From a filamentous cyanobacterium CCP2 (lineage in GTDB: Bacteria > Cyanobacteriota > Cyanobacteriia > Elainellales > Elainellaceae): a stretch of DNA of 35,836 bases. The stretch is from contig PVWD01000032.1 in assembly GCA_003003615.1 (NCBI GenBank), forward strand, positions 1 through 35,836, given 5' to 3'. Shown in pieces: positions 16,068 through 25,356 of this stretch. Both the position numbers and the translations under genes were made by a program. Position 1 is the first letter of the stretch. Every line of letters starts with the position of its first letter. The notes under the pieces were generated by a model that worked only from the letters and a program-made list of their open reading frames with translations, was not told where the DNA came from and did no database searches.

Positions 16068-16802
16068 CTAATGTTCTTGCGCCTTTTTGGGTTCAATATA
16101 GATCAGGGCTAACATGAGTCCCAAAACAAATATGACGTAAAAGCAAACCAGAGAAGCCAACGAAACATTATCCAAGCCAGAGGGCGGCACGATCTTTTCA
16201 GGGTTTGGCTCTAAAACAACGGCTGCCATTCCTGTATAGTGCATGCTGGTGATGGCTAATCCCATGACGATCGCACTCAGAATTTTGAACCGCTTTTGCG
16301 TGGTTTTGTCGTCCCGAAACAGCATAAACAGCTTTAACGCGACGTAAGATACAGAAATGGCAATGCCAACGGATAGGGCAAACAAGACGGGCTGATAGCT
16401 CAGGTCAGCAGCCATTTGCATGGCAGCCATGCCAACATAGTGCATGATGGCGATTCCTAACCCAGCGACCACCCCTCCGATGAGCAGCGTTGAGAATTTG
16501 GTAACTGGGCGGCAGGTGATGGACAAAGCCTGTAAGGCAGAGATGATAGGCAGGATCAGCGATAGTACCAGAATTGGCACATTGTATGTGACACCCGTCG
16601 GCAGGGAGACAGCCAACATACCAATAAAATGCATTGACCAAATGCCTGAGCCAAGCGCGATCGAGCCTGCCGTGAGCCAGAAGGGACGAAATGTACCCTT
16701 TGCGGTGAGTAAACGATTTGTCATCTCAAGCGCAATAAAGGAAGCCAATATTGCAGTCAAGGCAGATATTACAACAAGTACAGGATTGTAACTAATGGGC
16801 AT
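16068..16802 (-). CDS. Free-standing MHYT-domain membrane protein
   Basis: A 244-residue integral membrane protein with about seven transmembrane helices and three copies of the MHYT signature: SMHFIGM (56-62), IMHYVGM (119-125) and SMHYTGM (186-192). In the MHYT family these Met/His residues at the outer membrane face are proposed to bind a metal, perhaps copper, and to sense oxygen, CO or NO. That proposal is from family analysis, not proof. MHYT is usually fused to GGDEF/EAL, histidine kinase or other output domains; here it stands alone with only a short EPKKAQEH tail. The ATG at 16802 is chosen because AGGA lies six bases before it; the frame could be extended to a TTG at 16850 inside the CheW gene. 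Its place in the chemosensory operon suggests it feeds a signal to that system. Confidence 0.9.
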   Translation of the reverse strand: MPISYNPVLVVISALTAILASFIALEMTNRLLTAKGTFRPFWLTAGSIALGSGIWSMHFIGMLAVSLPTGVTYNVPILVLSLILPIISALQALSITCRPVTKFSTLLIGGVVAGLGIAIMHYVGMAAMQMAADLSYQPVLFALSVGIAISVSYVALKLFMLFRDDKTTQKRFKILSAIVMGLAITSMHYTGMAAVVLEPNPEKIVPPSGLDNVSLASLVCFYVIFVLGLMLALIYIEPKKAQEH

Positions 16803-16839
16803 CTTTCGTCCTAAGAAAATTTGAAAGTAGGAAAGCGTT

Positions 16840-17403
16840 TCACGGATCAACGATTCCCGGTGGTAGCGTTGCGGGGCTTTGTATCAACTGATTTGGATTC
16901 AGCAAAAAGATGGGAGATTCATCTTTAGAGGGAACGATTAAAGCACTAATACACCGAATGCTGCCTTGTTTTAAGTATTCAGTGGGAACAGGAGCAAATG
17001 CAGAATCGGGAACGCGACGAAGAGAGGGAGGGGACTCTAGCGGAATGCCCATTAACTCACCATGCGAAGTTTGCATCAACAATAAGTGTTGCTGATTGAA
17101 CGAAGTCAATGAACTCGATCGTGAAGAAGAAACAGAATCAAGTTCACCTGAGATTAAATACTGCTCAGGCGAACTGAAAAAGATGCGGCGTTGAATATCA
17201 ATGACTAGCACATCACGATCTTGATAGCGCGTTAAGCTAATTCCTTCATTGCGACACATTCCGTAGGTTTGTCCCATGGGAATCACCTTATAGGCAAACC
17301 GGATGGGAAGTGCGAACCATTCATGGCGAATCCGAAACACAATCAACTGCTGAGTTGCCTGGTTTCGACGGGCAGCTCCCCGACGGGAGGGTGAGGGGGT
17401 CAT
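16840..17403 (-). CDS. Second CheW-like adaptor
   Basis: A 187-residue protein with a CheW-like fold: QLIVFRIRHEWFALPIRFAYKVIPM (19-43) is the first beta-unit and DVLVIDIQRRIFF a later strand. A Ser-rich insertion (SVSSSRSSSLTSFNQQ) interrupts the domain, and the C-terminus ISALIVPSKDESPIFLLNPNQL completes it. CheW proteins bridge the receptor tip to CheA. This copy is more divergent than the PixI-type CheW at 24300 and begins with a basic tail (SPSRRGAARRN). It starts 11 bp after the CheA stop, so it is almost certainly co-translated with pixL. It may couple a different receptor, or the MHYT protein, to the same kinase; that is an inference. Confidence 0.8.
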   Translation of the reverse strand: MTPSPSRRGAARRNQATQQLIVFRIRHEWFALPIRFAYKVIPMGQTYGMCRNEGISLTRYQDRDVLVIDIQRRIFFSSPEQYLISGELDSVSSSRSSSLTSFNQQHLLLMQTSHGELMGIPLESPPSLRRVPDSAFAPVPTEYLKQGSIRCISALIVPSKDESPIFLLNPNQLIQSPATLPPGIVDP

Positions 17404-17414
17404 GGGTCAACTCC

Positions 17415-20400
17415 TCAGCTTGCTGGAGCTAACTCAATGAGCTTTTCGAGCGTTTGCAGAAGTGCTTGCTCATTGTAAGGCTTTGAGAAGTAGGCAGTCG
17501 CACCTAAGTTCATTGCAAGTTTGCGGTGTTTCTCACCACTGCGAGAAGTCAGCATGGCAACAGGAAGACGTTCAAAATCTGGTGTTGCTTTGACTTTTGC
17601 CAGGAATCCATAGCCATCTAGACGGGGCATTTCAATATCGCAAATGACCGCTTGCACTTGTAGCCCAGCATGTAGTTTGTCGATCGCATCTTGCCCGTCC
17701 TTGGCTTGCGCCACCTGATATCCTGCTTTTTCCAGTGTCAGAGCCAGCAACCGTCGAACATTGATGGAATCATCCACCACTAAAACAGTAGGTTTTCGGG
17801 CAGGCATGAGGGCAGGTGAAACGGGAAGCCCGCCCAAAGAGCGAGCGTGATCTACCTGAAGATAGTCGGGCAAGTTAAACTCTGATCGATTACAACTGGC
17901 AATCCAGTGGAGCATTTCTGACACATTTACCAAAGGCACAACGCGCCCATCACCCAAAATGGTGCAACTATTGAATCCGGGTGGTAATGGCAGGTTTCCT
18001 TCGACTCTGCGAAGTGCCACCTCTTGCTCACCCCAGCAGCGATCGATTTGTAGCCCGACTTTTTGGCTGCCTTGATTCAGGATCAGCACAGCCGGAGCGT
18101 TAATTGTCGGTGGCGTTTCCAACCCTTCCATCTGCCGTGGACAGTTAAACTTGAGCCAATGGGAGAGCCGAATCAGTTGCACCATTGCTTCTTGCCAGCG
18201 CATCACCTCATTTCCCGCAGTCACAACTACTTGCTCAGGCTGTAGCACCACCATTTCATCAATCACATCCGTTGGAAATGCCAGCAGCATTCCACCACTT
18301 TCCGCCAGCAAGACCCTGGCAACGGACAGCGTAAACGGCACAGACAGGGTAAATGTGGTTCCCAAGCCTGCCTGCGTATTGACCTTAATTTCTCCGCGAA
18401 TTTGTTTAAGGTTATTCCGCACTACGTCCATACCAATACCGCGTCCAGATAAGTCGGTCACACGATCGGTTGTGCTAAAACCAGGTTCAAAAATGAGTGA
18501 TAGGAGTTCTTCATCGCTCGCAGCAGACAGCAGTGTTTCATCTAAACCCATTTCCCGCGCCCGCGATCGGACTTTATCCAGAGGAATCCCGCCACCATCA
18601 TCGCTGATTGTAATTACAGTGCGATTATGTCGATGAAACGCTCGAATTTCAATCAACCCTTGCTCTAGCTTGCCGCGTGCTTTCCGAGTTTCTGGTTCTT
18701 CAATACCGTGATCAAACGCATTCCGAATTAAGTGTAATAACGGTTCGTTTAAAGCTTCTAGAATGTTGCGATCGACCAGAGTTTGCCCACCATGAATCTT
18801 AAGCTGGACAGGCTTCTTATGCTGCAATGAGAGTTCACGAAGGGCTTTAGGGAAGCGATCGATAATATCAGACAGTGGACGCATCCGGACATGGCTCAGG
18901 CTAATTTGCAATTGTTTTGTTGTTTTGTGCAAATCGCGGTTAATTTGTTCTGTGTCGTCTAAACCCAGTTCAATATCGCTGGTAATTTCCTGAACCTGCA
19001 CGATCGTTTCCATCACTTCCTGAGACAGAAGATGTAGCTCATTATAGCGATCCATCTCCAGCACATCAAAGCGATCGTTTGTTTCAATCAAGTTATTGTA
19101 ATGCTCAAAGGGCGAGGAGTGATGCGAATCCGCGACGGGTAATAACGGCAGCGAAGAGTCTGGAATTTGGGTGGCAACGCGATCGTAAGCTGTACGTAGT
19201 TGAGTATTTGACTGATCTAAAATTTGTACCCGTAGCGACATTGTTCGAATCAAGCTACGTAAACGCTTGAGGTGAAGATCTAACCGATTTCGTTCGATCG
19301 TCAGTTCACCCATTAAGTCATTCATTTGATTCAAATGGCGAACTGGAACTCGTACAGAATTTTCCTGAACTTCTTCTGAAATTGGTAAATCTGAAATATC
19401 GTTGCTGATGCGAAATTCTGTTGCTTGAGTGTGTGCCTGGGGTTCGTAATGAGACCGATCGTTGTTTTGAACCGGAACAACGGAAGCATCAATGGGCAAA
19501 ATTGGATCAAATTCTGCATCTTGTTCTGAATTAGATTCTGAAATTGCATTAGAAACTGAATGAGCCTCAATCTCAGCATTTTCCTCTGATTGTTCTAACT
19601 GAGAAAACTGAAACTCATCAACTAAAGCTTCAGTAATGGAATCATCATTTTCTAAAAATGCATCAAAAGAGTTTTCTTCGATCGCTTCAAATTGGGTAAA
19701 CTCAGGTAAATGCTCAGGATTCATCCCGTTTGGAATGAAGTCTGCTGAAATATCAATTCCTTCAACGTGAATTGCGATCGGTAAAGCATTGAGATTGCCG
19801 GTTAAAACCAATGCCTGGGTTTGTCGCCATGCCTGCAAAGCAGCTTCTGCCACTGCTTCAACCCGATCGCCCGCAAGGGCCATATGATGCAAAACAGACT
19901 CACAAAGCCGACAAAACGCCGATAGTTGTAGCATTTCGCCCAACCCACCAAGCTCCTGCGCCAGAATCTCAACTTCTTCCCGCAGGCACGGATCTCCGCT
20001 ATACAGAACTGTTTCCAACCGTTGTAAACAGCCTTCTACTTCTGTCTCGAACAATAACGGAACGATATCTTGTCCTTCTTCCGGAGAAAGTACCGAATTT
20101 GCATCCTCAGCCTGGGGATCACCCAACCGATCGTGCAGTTGTTCAAAAACCGGAGAGGCATAGTCATCTATCCACTGAGGGTCAATGTTATGCCGGTGAC
20201 GACGCTGATCAACCACATGGCGCAAACAATCTGCCCCTGATAGTAATAGGCGTTCTAAATCTGCATCAATGTCGATCGAATTTTTTTGTACCTTCAACAC
20301 TTTGAAGGAGTCTTCCAGGCGGTGAGCCAACTGGCTCAGAATCTGAAATCCCATCATGGCGGCTCCTCCTTTGACAGAGTGAGCGGCTCTCAAAGCAGCA

Positions 20401-20525
20401 TTAATTTTTTGGCTATCCACGCCACTGCTGGCGATTCCTAAAAGAGATGCTTCGATGGTGTCCAGGTACTCCTGCGCCTCATCGAGAAACTGAAGCTGAA
20501 TTTCGAGTTCCTTATCCTGTGACAT
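17415..20525 (-). CDS. pixL: Hybrid CheA histidine kinase, PixL type
   Basis: A 1036-residue hybrid kinase. In order: an N-terminal Hpt domain with phospho-accepting H49 in AAHSVKGGAAMMGF; a long region with a second helical Hpt-like segment (about 150-245) lacking a clear histidine; an acidic linker (260-370); the dimerisation region; the HATPase with NAFDHGIEEPETR (N box), DDGGGIP and GRGIGMDVVRNNL; a CheW-like regulatory domain (about 745-885); and a C-terminal receiver (912-1036) with D918/D919, phospho-site D963 and K1015. It takes the receptor signal from PixJ via CheW and phosphorylates PixH, PixG and its own receiver. In Synechocystis the PixL system controls positive phototaxis by type IV pili. 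It begins 157 bp after pixJ and is followed by the second CheW-like gene after 11 bp. Confidence 0.93.
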   Translation of the reverse strand: MSQDKELEIQLQFLDEAQEYLDTIEASLLGIASSGVDSQKINAALRAAHSVKGGAAMMGFQILSQLAHRLEDSFKVLKVQKNSIDIDADLERLLLSGADCLRHVVDQRRHRHNIDPQWIDDYASPVFEQLHDRLGDPQAEDANSVLSPEEGQDIVPLLFETEVEGCLQRLETVLYSGDPCLREEVEILAQELGGLGEMLQLSAFCRLCESVLHHMALAGDRVEAVAEAALQAWRQTQALVLTGNLNALPIAIHVEGIDISADFIPNGMNPEHLPEFTQFEAIEENSFDAFLENDDSITEALVDEFQFSQLEQSEENAEIEAHSVSNAISESNSEQDAEFDPILPIDASVVPVQNNDRSHYEPQAHTQATEFRISNDISDLPISEEVQENSVRVPVRHLNQMNDLMGELTIERNRLDLHLKRLRSLIRTMSLRVQILDQSNTQLRTAYDRVATQIPDSSLPLLPVADSHHSSPFEHYNNLIETNDRFDVLEMDRYNELHLLSQEVMETIVQVQEITSDIELGLDDTEQINRDLHKTTKQLQISLSHVRMRPLSDIIDRFPKALRELSLQHKKPVQLKIHGGQTLVDRNILEALNEPLLHLIRNAFDHGIEEPETRKARGKLEQGLIEIRAFHRHNRTVITISDDGGGIPLDKVRSRAREMGLDETLLSAASDEELLSLIFEPGFSTTDRVTDLSGRGIGMDVVRNNLKQIRGEIKVNTQAGLGTTFTLSVPFTLSVARVLLAESGGMLLAFPTDVIDEMVVLQPEQVVVTAGNEVMRWQEAMVQLIRLSHWLKFNCPRQMEGLETPPTINAPAVLILNQGSQKVGLQIDRCWGEQEVALRRVEGNLPLPPGFNSCTILGDGRVVPLVNVSEMLHWIASCNRSEFNLPDYLQVDHARSLGGLPVSPALMPARKPTVLVVDDSINVRRLLALTLEKAGYQVAQAKDGQDAIDKLHAGLQVQAVICDIEMPRLDGYGFLAKVKATPDFERLPVAMLTSRSGEKHRKLAMNLGATAYFSKPYNEQALLQTLEKLIELAPAS

Positions 20526-20682
20526 GGTGCTAACGAGGGGGTAGGGAGTGGTGAAGGAGCAAGGTAAAGGGTCTGCTCGGTGAATGGGAGGGTTAAAATT
20601 GAGGGCTGAGGCAGAGAAAAGCCATTCAGAGCATTCAACCGAACAGACAGCTCAAGGAAAGCGGCGAATCAACCTCAAAGGG

Positions 20683-23600
20683 TTAATTAATGCGGTGGAT
20701 TTCGCTGCCCACTTCAAAGGTGCCAACTGATTCTTGTAAGTCTTGGGCAACTTCTACCGTGCGCCGTAGGGCAGAAGAAACTTGCCGCGAGGATTCGGAG
20801 GTACGTTCTGATACGTGGGCAATCTCTTTCATGAGCTTGGAGACGGTTTCAGACGTACTAACCTGGGAAACGGTTGTTTCTGAAATGGACTGCACCAGTT
20901 GGTCAATTTGGCGAGACACATCCAGAATTTGGTTTAGGCTCAGTTTCGCACTTTCAACCAGTTGAGTTCCCTCTACAACTTGGGCCGTACTTTGTTCCAT
21001 CGCTTCGACCACCTGACTGGTTTCGCGTTGAATGTTGTCTACAATGCGCTCAATTTCCTGGGTTGCAGCCGCCGATCGCGCCGCCAGTTCTCCAACTTCC
21101 TCCGCAACCACCGCAAAGCCTTGTCCTTCTTCTCCTGCCCGTGCTGCCTCAATTCCGGCATTAATGGCAAGCAGGTTGGTTTGCATGGCGATTTGATTAA
21201 TCAAAGACACCACCTTAGAAATCTGCTGCGACGATTCGCCGAGCCGCTTCACCTTTTTCGCCGTTTCTCCTACCGTTTCCCGTAGGTTCAAAATGTTGTG
21301 TACTGTCAAATCCATTGCCGTTCCACCTGCTTCAGCCGTCGCCGATGCTTTATGAGCCACTTCTGCGGCTTGCTGGGCCTGAACTGCCACCACCTGAATC
21401 GATTGGGTCATCATTTCCATTGAGCTAAGGGTTCGCATGGTTTCCTCTGCCTGCCGCAGGGCTTCATCGGCAAGTTGGCGAATCGCAGATTCGTTTTCAC
21501 CCAAAGAGTCATTCACCTGAACGACCGATCGCTTCACCTGGGTCACAATTTGACGCAGACTTTCCACGATCGAGTTAAAGAAGTCTGCAACAGTACCAAT
21601 TTCACCTGCCGTGACATCGGCTCGCACTGTTAAATCACCCCGTGCGGCTCCTTCCACCTGGCTCAATAGCTCAATCAACTGCAATTGCAAAGACTCTTTC
21701 TGGAAGCGTTGTTCGTCAGAGAGGGCTTCCGCCTTGAGGCGAGCCTGCTGCAACTCGGTGAATAGGTCAGCTTGCTCGATCGCATACCCAAGCTGAAGAG
21801 CCACTTGCCGGAAGAAGTTAATTTCTCCATCTTCCCAAACGCGGGGTGCAGAGCAGTTATGGGCAATGAATAATCCAATCAACCGATCGCCAATCAGAAT
21901 GGGTGCAACTAGGTTTGCTTTAACCTGGAACGGTTCTAACTGCTTCAGATGACATTCGGTTAGCCCAGCATTGTGAATATCGTTCGTTGCGTGAACGCGC
22001 CCCTGACGATATTGCTCTACATATTTGTCAGCAAAGCACGGGTCAGCAATTTGCGCTCCCATTGCCACCGGATAACCGGGCTGCACCGATTCTGCAACAA
22101 TTTCGCCCTGCCATTGATCGTTGAACAGGAAGATAATCACGCGTTCGGTATTCATCACTTCTCGCACATCCCGCACCACGCTGCGGAACACCTTTTCACG
22201 CTCTAGCGACTCCCGCATATGGAAGATAATTTTGTTCAATCGCCGTTCGCGTTCGGCGGTAAATTCCTGCTGTTCCAGGAGCTTGGCTTGGGCAAGGGCA
22301 TATCCCACCTGAACGGCAATTTGCCGCATCAGTTCAATTTCGTCTACTTCCCAGGAACGCGGACGAGAGCATTGATGGGCGCACAACAGTCCGATGAGTT
22401 CATCACCCACGACGATCGGTGCAACGATATTAGCCTGCACTTCCATCCGTCGCAAAATTTCGCAGTGGCAATCAGACAGTTGGGCCTCTGACAGGTTTTC
22501 GATCGTTGAAATCCGACCACTCTTGAAGCGTTCGATCGCCCCTGGCACAAGCGGGTCATGAATAGTTTGGCCCTTTGCCTTTAGCCAACCATGCCCAACG
22601 GATTCTGCCGTAACAAATCCACTCTTATAGTCAGGATTAAAGCGGTATATTAAGACACGATCGACCTTCAGCACTTCTCGTACACCCGTGACGGAAGTTT
22701 TGAGAATATCTTCAAAATCCAAAGATTGGCGAATGCGGCTGGTTAACTCTGCTAATAGCTGCGCTCGTTTCGTTGCAACTTCTTGCCGACGGAATTGCTC
22801 CTCTAGTTCTTGCTCAGAGGCCAACACAACATCTGCCAGGCTATTAAATGTTTCAGCAAGTTGCCCAATTTCATCTTTCGCAAACACTTCAGCGCGGGTT
22901 GTCCGGTTGCCAGAAGCAAACCAGAGATTTGCTTGGCGTAGTCGCTCAATGGGGTTGGCAATTGCTCGTCCCAGAAGAATTGCCAGTCCGACATCTGCTG
23001 CTAAGGCGATCGCTGCAACCACCAACTGCATCATTAAGCTATTCCGTAACAGTGTATCTAAAGCTGCTTCTGATGTTCCTCTAACCAGAATACCGATCGG
23101 TTCATCATTGAAGTTATTAATGGTTTGAGCTGCAACCGTATAGGTTTGATCGCCAATCTCTAAGCGTTGTGTTACTGTTTCACCAGGACGTTCTGTTGCC
23201 CATTCTAAAATTGCAGTATCCGGTAAGGGGATATTTGTCTGAGCCAGATCAACACTTTCTTGATCCCCCATGTCAAGGGATGTGGCCAACTCATATTCCC
23301 CGTTATTTCCTCGCATATAAATTGCGCTGTAACCGTTATCAAAGGCTTCAATTGTTCCTTCAACGATCGGCAATTTTTTGTTAACAATATCTCCTGAAAC
23401 TAAAACACCAATCACCTCTTGCGTGTTTGGATCTCTTACAGGAGTTAGGGTGTAGCGAATCAGGGCATCCTGGTTTGAAAAGCCTTCTGGAAGTGGAGGA
23501 GCTTCCCGCTGTAATTCTTCCCAACTGACGATCGCACTGGTTTTAATTTGGCGAGGGTTGGTTAAAACGGTTCCCACTAGGCCGCCTGGATCAAATCTTT

Positions 23601-24189
23601 CACCCGTGCGATCGGCATTCGCACTGGCAATAATTTGTAAATCTCTTCCCACCAAAGTGGCATATTCAATTTCGCGAGCCGTGACTTCATTTCGTAAAAT
23701 TTGCTCAACCTGTTGAATCGTTTCTGGGGCGGTGGGTTGCCCTCCTGTGGCTTGTCTAGCAGCAGCAATAATTGCCGCATTGTCTGACTGCCCCCGGAAG
23801 CCAAACCCCATCTGATCAACTTTAATGTTGTACTGAAGGTCTGTAACCGCTAGCTCAGACGATGCCTGATTGACTAATTGGGCACGCCCTCCCGCCACAA
23901 TTAAAACCGAACTTGCACCCACCAGCCCTACGACTGAAATTGCTTCAGAGCTAAAGAGTCCAAGTAGCTGCTTACTCCGCACTGGCAGGTTATAAAACCA
24001 TTGCAGTTGAGAGCCTTCTGTAATGGGTTGCGTACCATAACTGATGCCGCGATACCGCAGAACACCAGATTCGTGGTTCAGGTTGCCATTTTCGTCGGCA
24101 GGCTCCTCTAAGCTAGATTGCAGGAAGAGGGTTTGATCGGTTGGGTGTTGAGGTTCGTCGGTTGAAAAGTGGCGCGGTTGAGTGGTCAT
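20683..24189 (-). CDS. pixJ: PixJ-type phototaxis receptor with cyanobacteriochrome GAF
   Basis: A 1168-residue methyl-accepting photoreceptor. In order: a cytoplasmic tail; TM1 (about 76-100); an extracytoplasmic sensor region (105-380); TM2 (386-407); HAMP (408-460); GAF1 (475-640); GAF2 (650-810); a second HAMP-like segment (835-890); and the signalling hairpin, whose tip ([20 protein letters not shown], then [12 protein letters not shown]) is canonical. GAF2 has the DXCF motif D716PCF719 and the bilin cysteine C746-H747. The two cysteines are 28 residues apart, as in TePixJ (C494/C522), predicting a blue/green phycoviolobilin photocycle. GAF1 keeps a CH pair (C574-H575) but has DPLV where DXCF would be. 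The MCP domain presents the signal to CheW (PixI) and CheA (PixL). Gene order and domains match pixJ of known phototaxis clusters. It starts 110 bp after pixI. Confidence 0.94.
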   Translation of the reverse strand: MTTQPRHFSTDEPQHPTDQTLFLQSSLEEPADENGNLNHESGVLRYRGISYGTQPITEGSQLQWFYNLPVRSKQLLGLFSSEAISVVGLVGASSVLIVAGGRAQLVNQASSELAVTDLQYNIKVDQMGFGFRGQSDNAAIIAAARQATGGQPTAPETIQQVEQILRNEVTAREIEYATLVGRDLQIIASANADRTGERFDPGGLVGTVLTNPRQIKTSAIVSWEELQREAPPLPEGFSNQDALIRYTLTPVRDPNTQEVIGVLVSGDIVNKKLPIVEGTIEAFDNGYSAIYMRGNNGEYELATSLDMGDQESVDLAQTNIPLPDTAILEWATERPGETVTQRLEIGDQTYTVAAQTINNFNDEPIGILVRGTSEAALDTLLRNSLMMQLVVAAIALAADVGLAILLGRAIANPIERLRQANLWFASGNRTTRAEVFAKDEIGQLAETFNSLADVVLASEQELEEQFRRQEVATKRAQLLAELTSRIRQSLDFEDILKTSVTGVREVLKVDRVLIYRFNPDYKSGFVTAESVGHGWLKAKGQTIHDPLVPGAIERFKSGRISTIENLSEAQLSDCHCEILRRMEVQANIVAPIVVGDELIGLLCAHQCSRPRSWEVDEIELMRQIAVQVGYALAQAKLLEQQEFTAERERRLNKIIFHMRESLEREKVFRSVVRDVREVMNTERVIIFLFNDQWQGEIVAESVQPGYPVAMGAQIADPCFADKYVEQYRQGRVHATNDIHNAGLTECHLKQLEPFQVKANLVAPILIGDRLIGLFIAHNCSAPRVWEDGEINFFRQVALQLGYAIEQADLFTELQQARLKAEALSDEQRFQKESLQLQLIELLSQVEGAARGDLTVRADVTAGEIGTVADFFNSIVESLRQIVTQVKRSVVQVNDSLGENESAIRQLADEALRQAEETMRTLSSMEMMTQSIQVVAVQAQQAAEVAHKASATAEAGGTAMDLTVHNILNLRETVGETAKKVKRLGESSQQISKVVSLINQIAMQTNLLAINAGIEAARAGEEGQGFAVVAEEVGELAARSAAATQEIERIVDNIQRETSQVVEAMEQSTAQVVEGTQLVESAKLSLNQILDVSRQIDQLVQSISETTVSQVSTSETVSKLMKEIAHVSERTSESSRQVSSALRRTVEVAQDLQESVGTFEVGSEIHRIN

Positions 24190-24299
24190 ATCACAGATTC
24201 CCTTATACAGGTGGGTAAGTGGGAAAGGAGAAGGAGACAGAAAAGATCAAGGAATAAAAATTCAAGATTGAAAATTAGTCGAAAACGAGGTGCAGGAAT

Positions 24300-24806
24300 T
24301 TAAGGATTTCGTAGAATGGAGGACTGGGCAACGGCTTCGGCATCCAGCACCATGAGGAGGGTTTTGGCTTGGTCTTGCTGCTGAATGGCACACCCCCTGA
24401 GATAGGGAACCAGGGATGGCATAACCTGCCCGATCGGAGATTGAATTTGATTGGGTTCGATCCAGGTGATGCCTTCAACTCGCTGCACTGCTAAACCCAA
24501 CGTGACTAAACCAACTTGAATAATGACCAGGTTGTACTGTTGAACGGTGGTGTCTAATGCGGCTAAACCGAGCATTCGGGCGAGATCAACTACCCAAAGG
24601 ACTCGGCTGCGACGGTTCATTAGCCCTAGCATACAGGCAGGCATACTGGGCATTGGGGTCAGACGACGAACTGGCAACACCATTGCCTCTTGCACATGCC
24701 GCATTGAAAATACAGCAGAGGTGTTGGGGTAAAGCTCAAACCGGAGGTAGGCATCTCCTGCCGCCTTTTTAGGACGGGCGGTTGGGGTCAATGCGGAAGT
24801 ATTCAT
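24300..24806 (-). CDS. pixI: CheW-type adaptor, PixI type
   Basis: A 168-residue CheW protein: AYLRFELYPNTSAVFSMRHV near residue 19, PSMPACMLGLMNRRSRVLWV (the conserved loop and strand at about 52-71), DLARMLGL, and QYNLVIIQVGLVTLGLAVQRV at about 88-108. It should bridge the PixJ signalling tip to the PixL kinase. The family-typical arginine in GLMNRRSRVLWVVDL is present. The ATG at 24806 lies four bases after the pixH stop and has no clear Shine-Dalgarno of its own, implying coupling to pixH translation. pixJ follows after 110 bp. Confidence 0.92.
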   Translation of the reverse strand: MNTSALTPTARPKKAAGDAYLRFELYPNTSAVFSMRHVQEAMVLPVRRLTPMPSMPACMLGLMNRRSRVLWVVDLARMLGLAALDTTVQQYNLVIIQVGLVTLGLAVQRVEGITWIEPNQIQSPIGQVMPSLVPYLRGCAIQQQDQAKTLLMVLDAEAVAQSSILRNP

Positions 24807-24810
24807 GGAG

Positions 24811-25188
24811 TTAAATCACAACAGACTTGATGGCACGGACGAGTTGCTCACGGGTAAAAGGTTTTGTAATGTAGGCATCTGCCCCTTGCTTCATTCCCCA
24901 CAGCCGATCGATTTCTTGGTTTTTGGAGGTGCAAATGATGATCGGGACTTTTTCCGTTGTGGGATTCTTTTTAAGATTGCGGCATAGCTCAAAGCCACTC
25001 ATCCCTGGCATAACAATGTCTGTCACGACAACGCTAGGTTTTTGTTCGATCGCAATACTCAGTGCCTCTTTTGCACTGACTGCACTAATGACGCTATAGC
25101 CACTCTCCTTCAGGTAGTGCGTAATTAATTCCATTTCAGAAGGCGTATCTTCAACAATCAGAATTGTGCCCATCAAGGTTGTGTTCAT
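24811..25188 (-). CDS. pixH: CheY-like response regulator, PixH type
   Basis: A 125-residue single receiver domain with acidic E13-D14 pocket residues, phospho-acceptor D57 in VVTDIVMPGMSG, T87 in ICTSK and K109 in ITKPF. There is no output domain, as in CheY/PilH. In the Synechocystis phototaxis system PixH and PixG are the two targets of PixL and help set pilus activity or polarity. The start at 25188 is supported by AAGGAA about eight bases upstream; a GTG at 25206 and an ATG at 25173 are less likely. The spacer to pixG is 168 bp and contains a hairpin and a wider inverted repeat; that to pixI is only four bases. Confidence 0.92.
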   Translation of the reverse strand: MNTTLMGTILIVEDTPSEMELITHYLKESGYSVISAVSAKEALSIAIEQKPSVVVTDIVMPGMSGFELCRNLKKNPTTEKVPIIICTSKNQEIDRLWGMKQGADAYITKPFTREQLVRAIKSVVI

Positions 25189-25218
25189 ACGATATTTCCT
25201 TGCCACCTAATACTATTT

Positions 25219-25348
25219 CTGACATCATGAGCAATATCCGAATTCTTTTGAGGTTTTGTTGAGCCATGATTCAACAATTAGAATGAATTCGCGATCGTTT
25301 TCCGTAGGCAGAAGTTACATTCGCGACGCAATTTCTCGATGATGTCAG
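25219..25348. repeat. Inverted repeats in the pixG-pixH spacer
   Basis: CTGACATCAT (25219-25228) and ATGATGTCAG (25339-25348) are perfect inverted copies that bracket the spacer. Inside them a hairpin, TTGTTGA-N8-TCAACAA, occupies 25256-25277. No T-tract follows on the transcribed strand. An RNA processing or attenuating structure that sets pixG relative to pixH is possible. Confidence 0.5.
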
Positions 25349-25356
25349 TATTTTTT

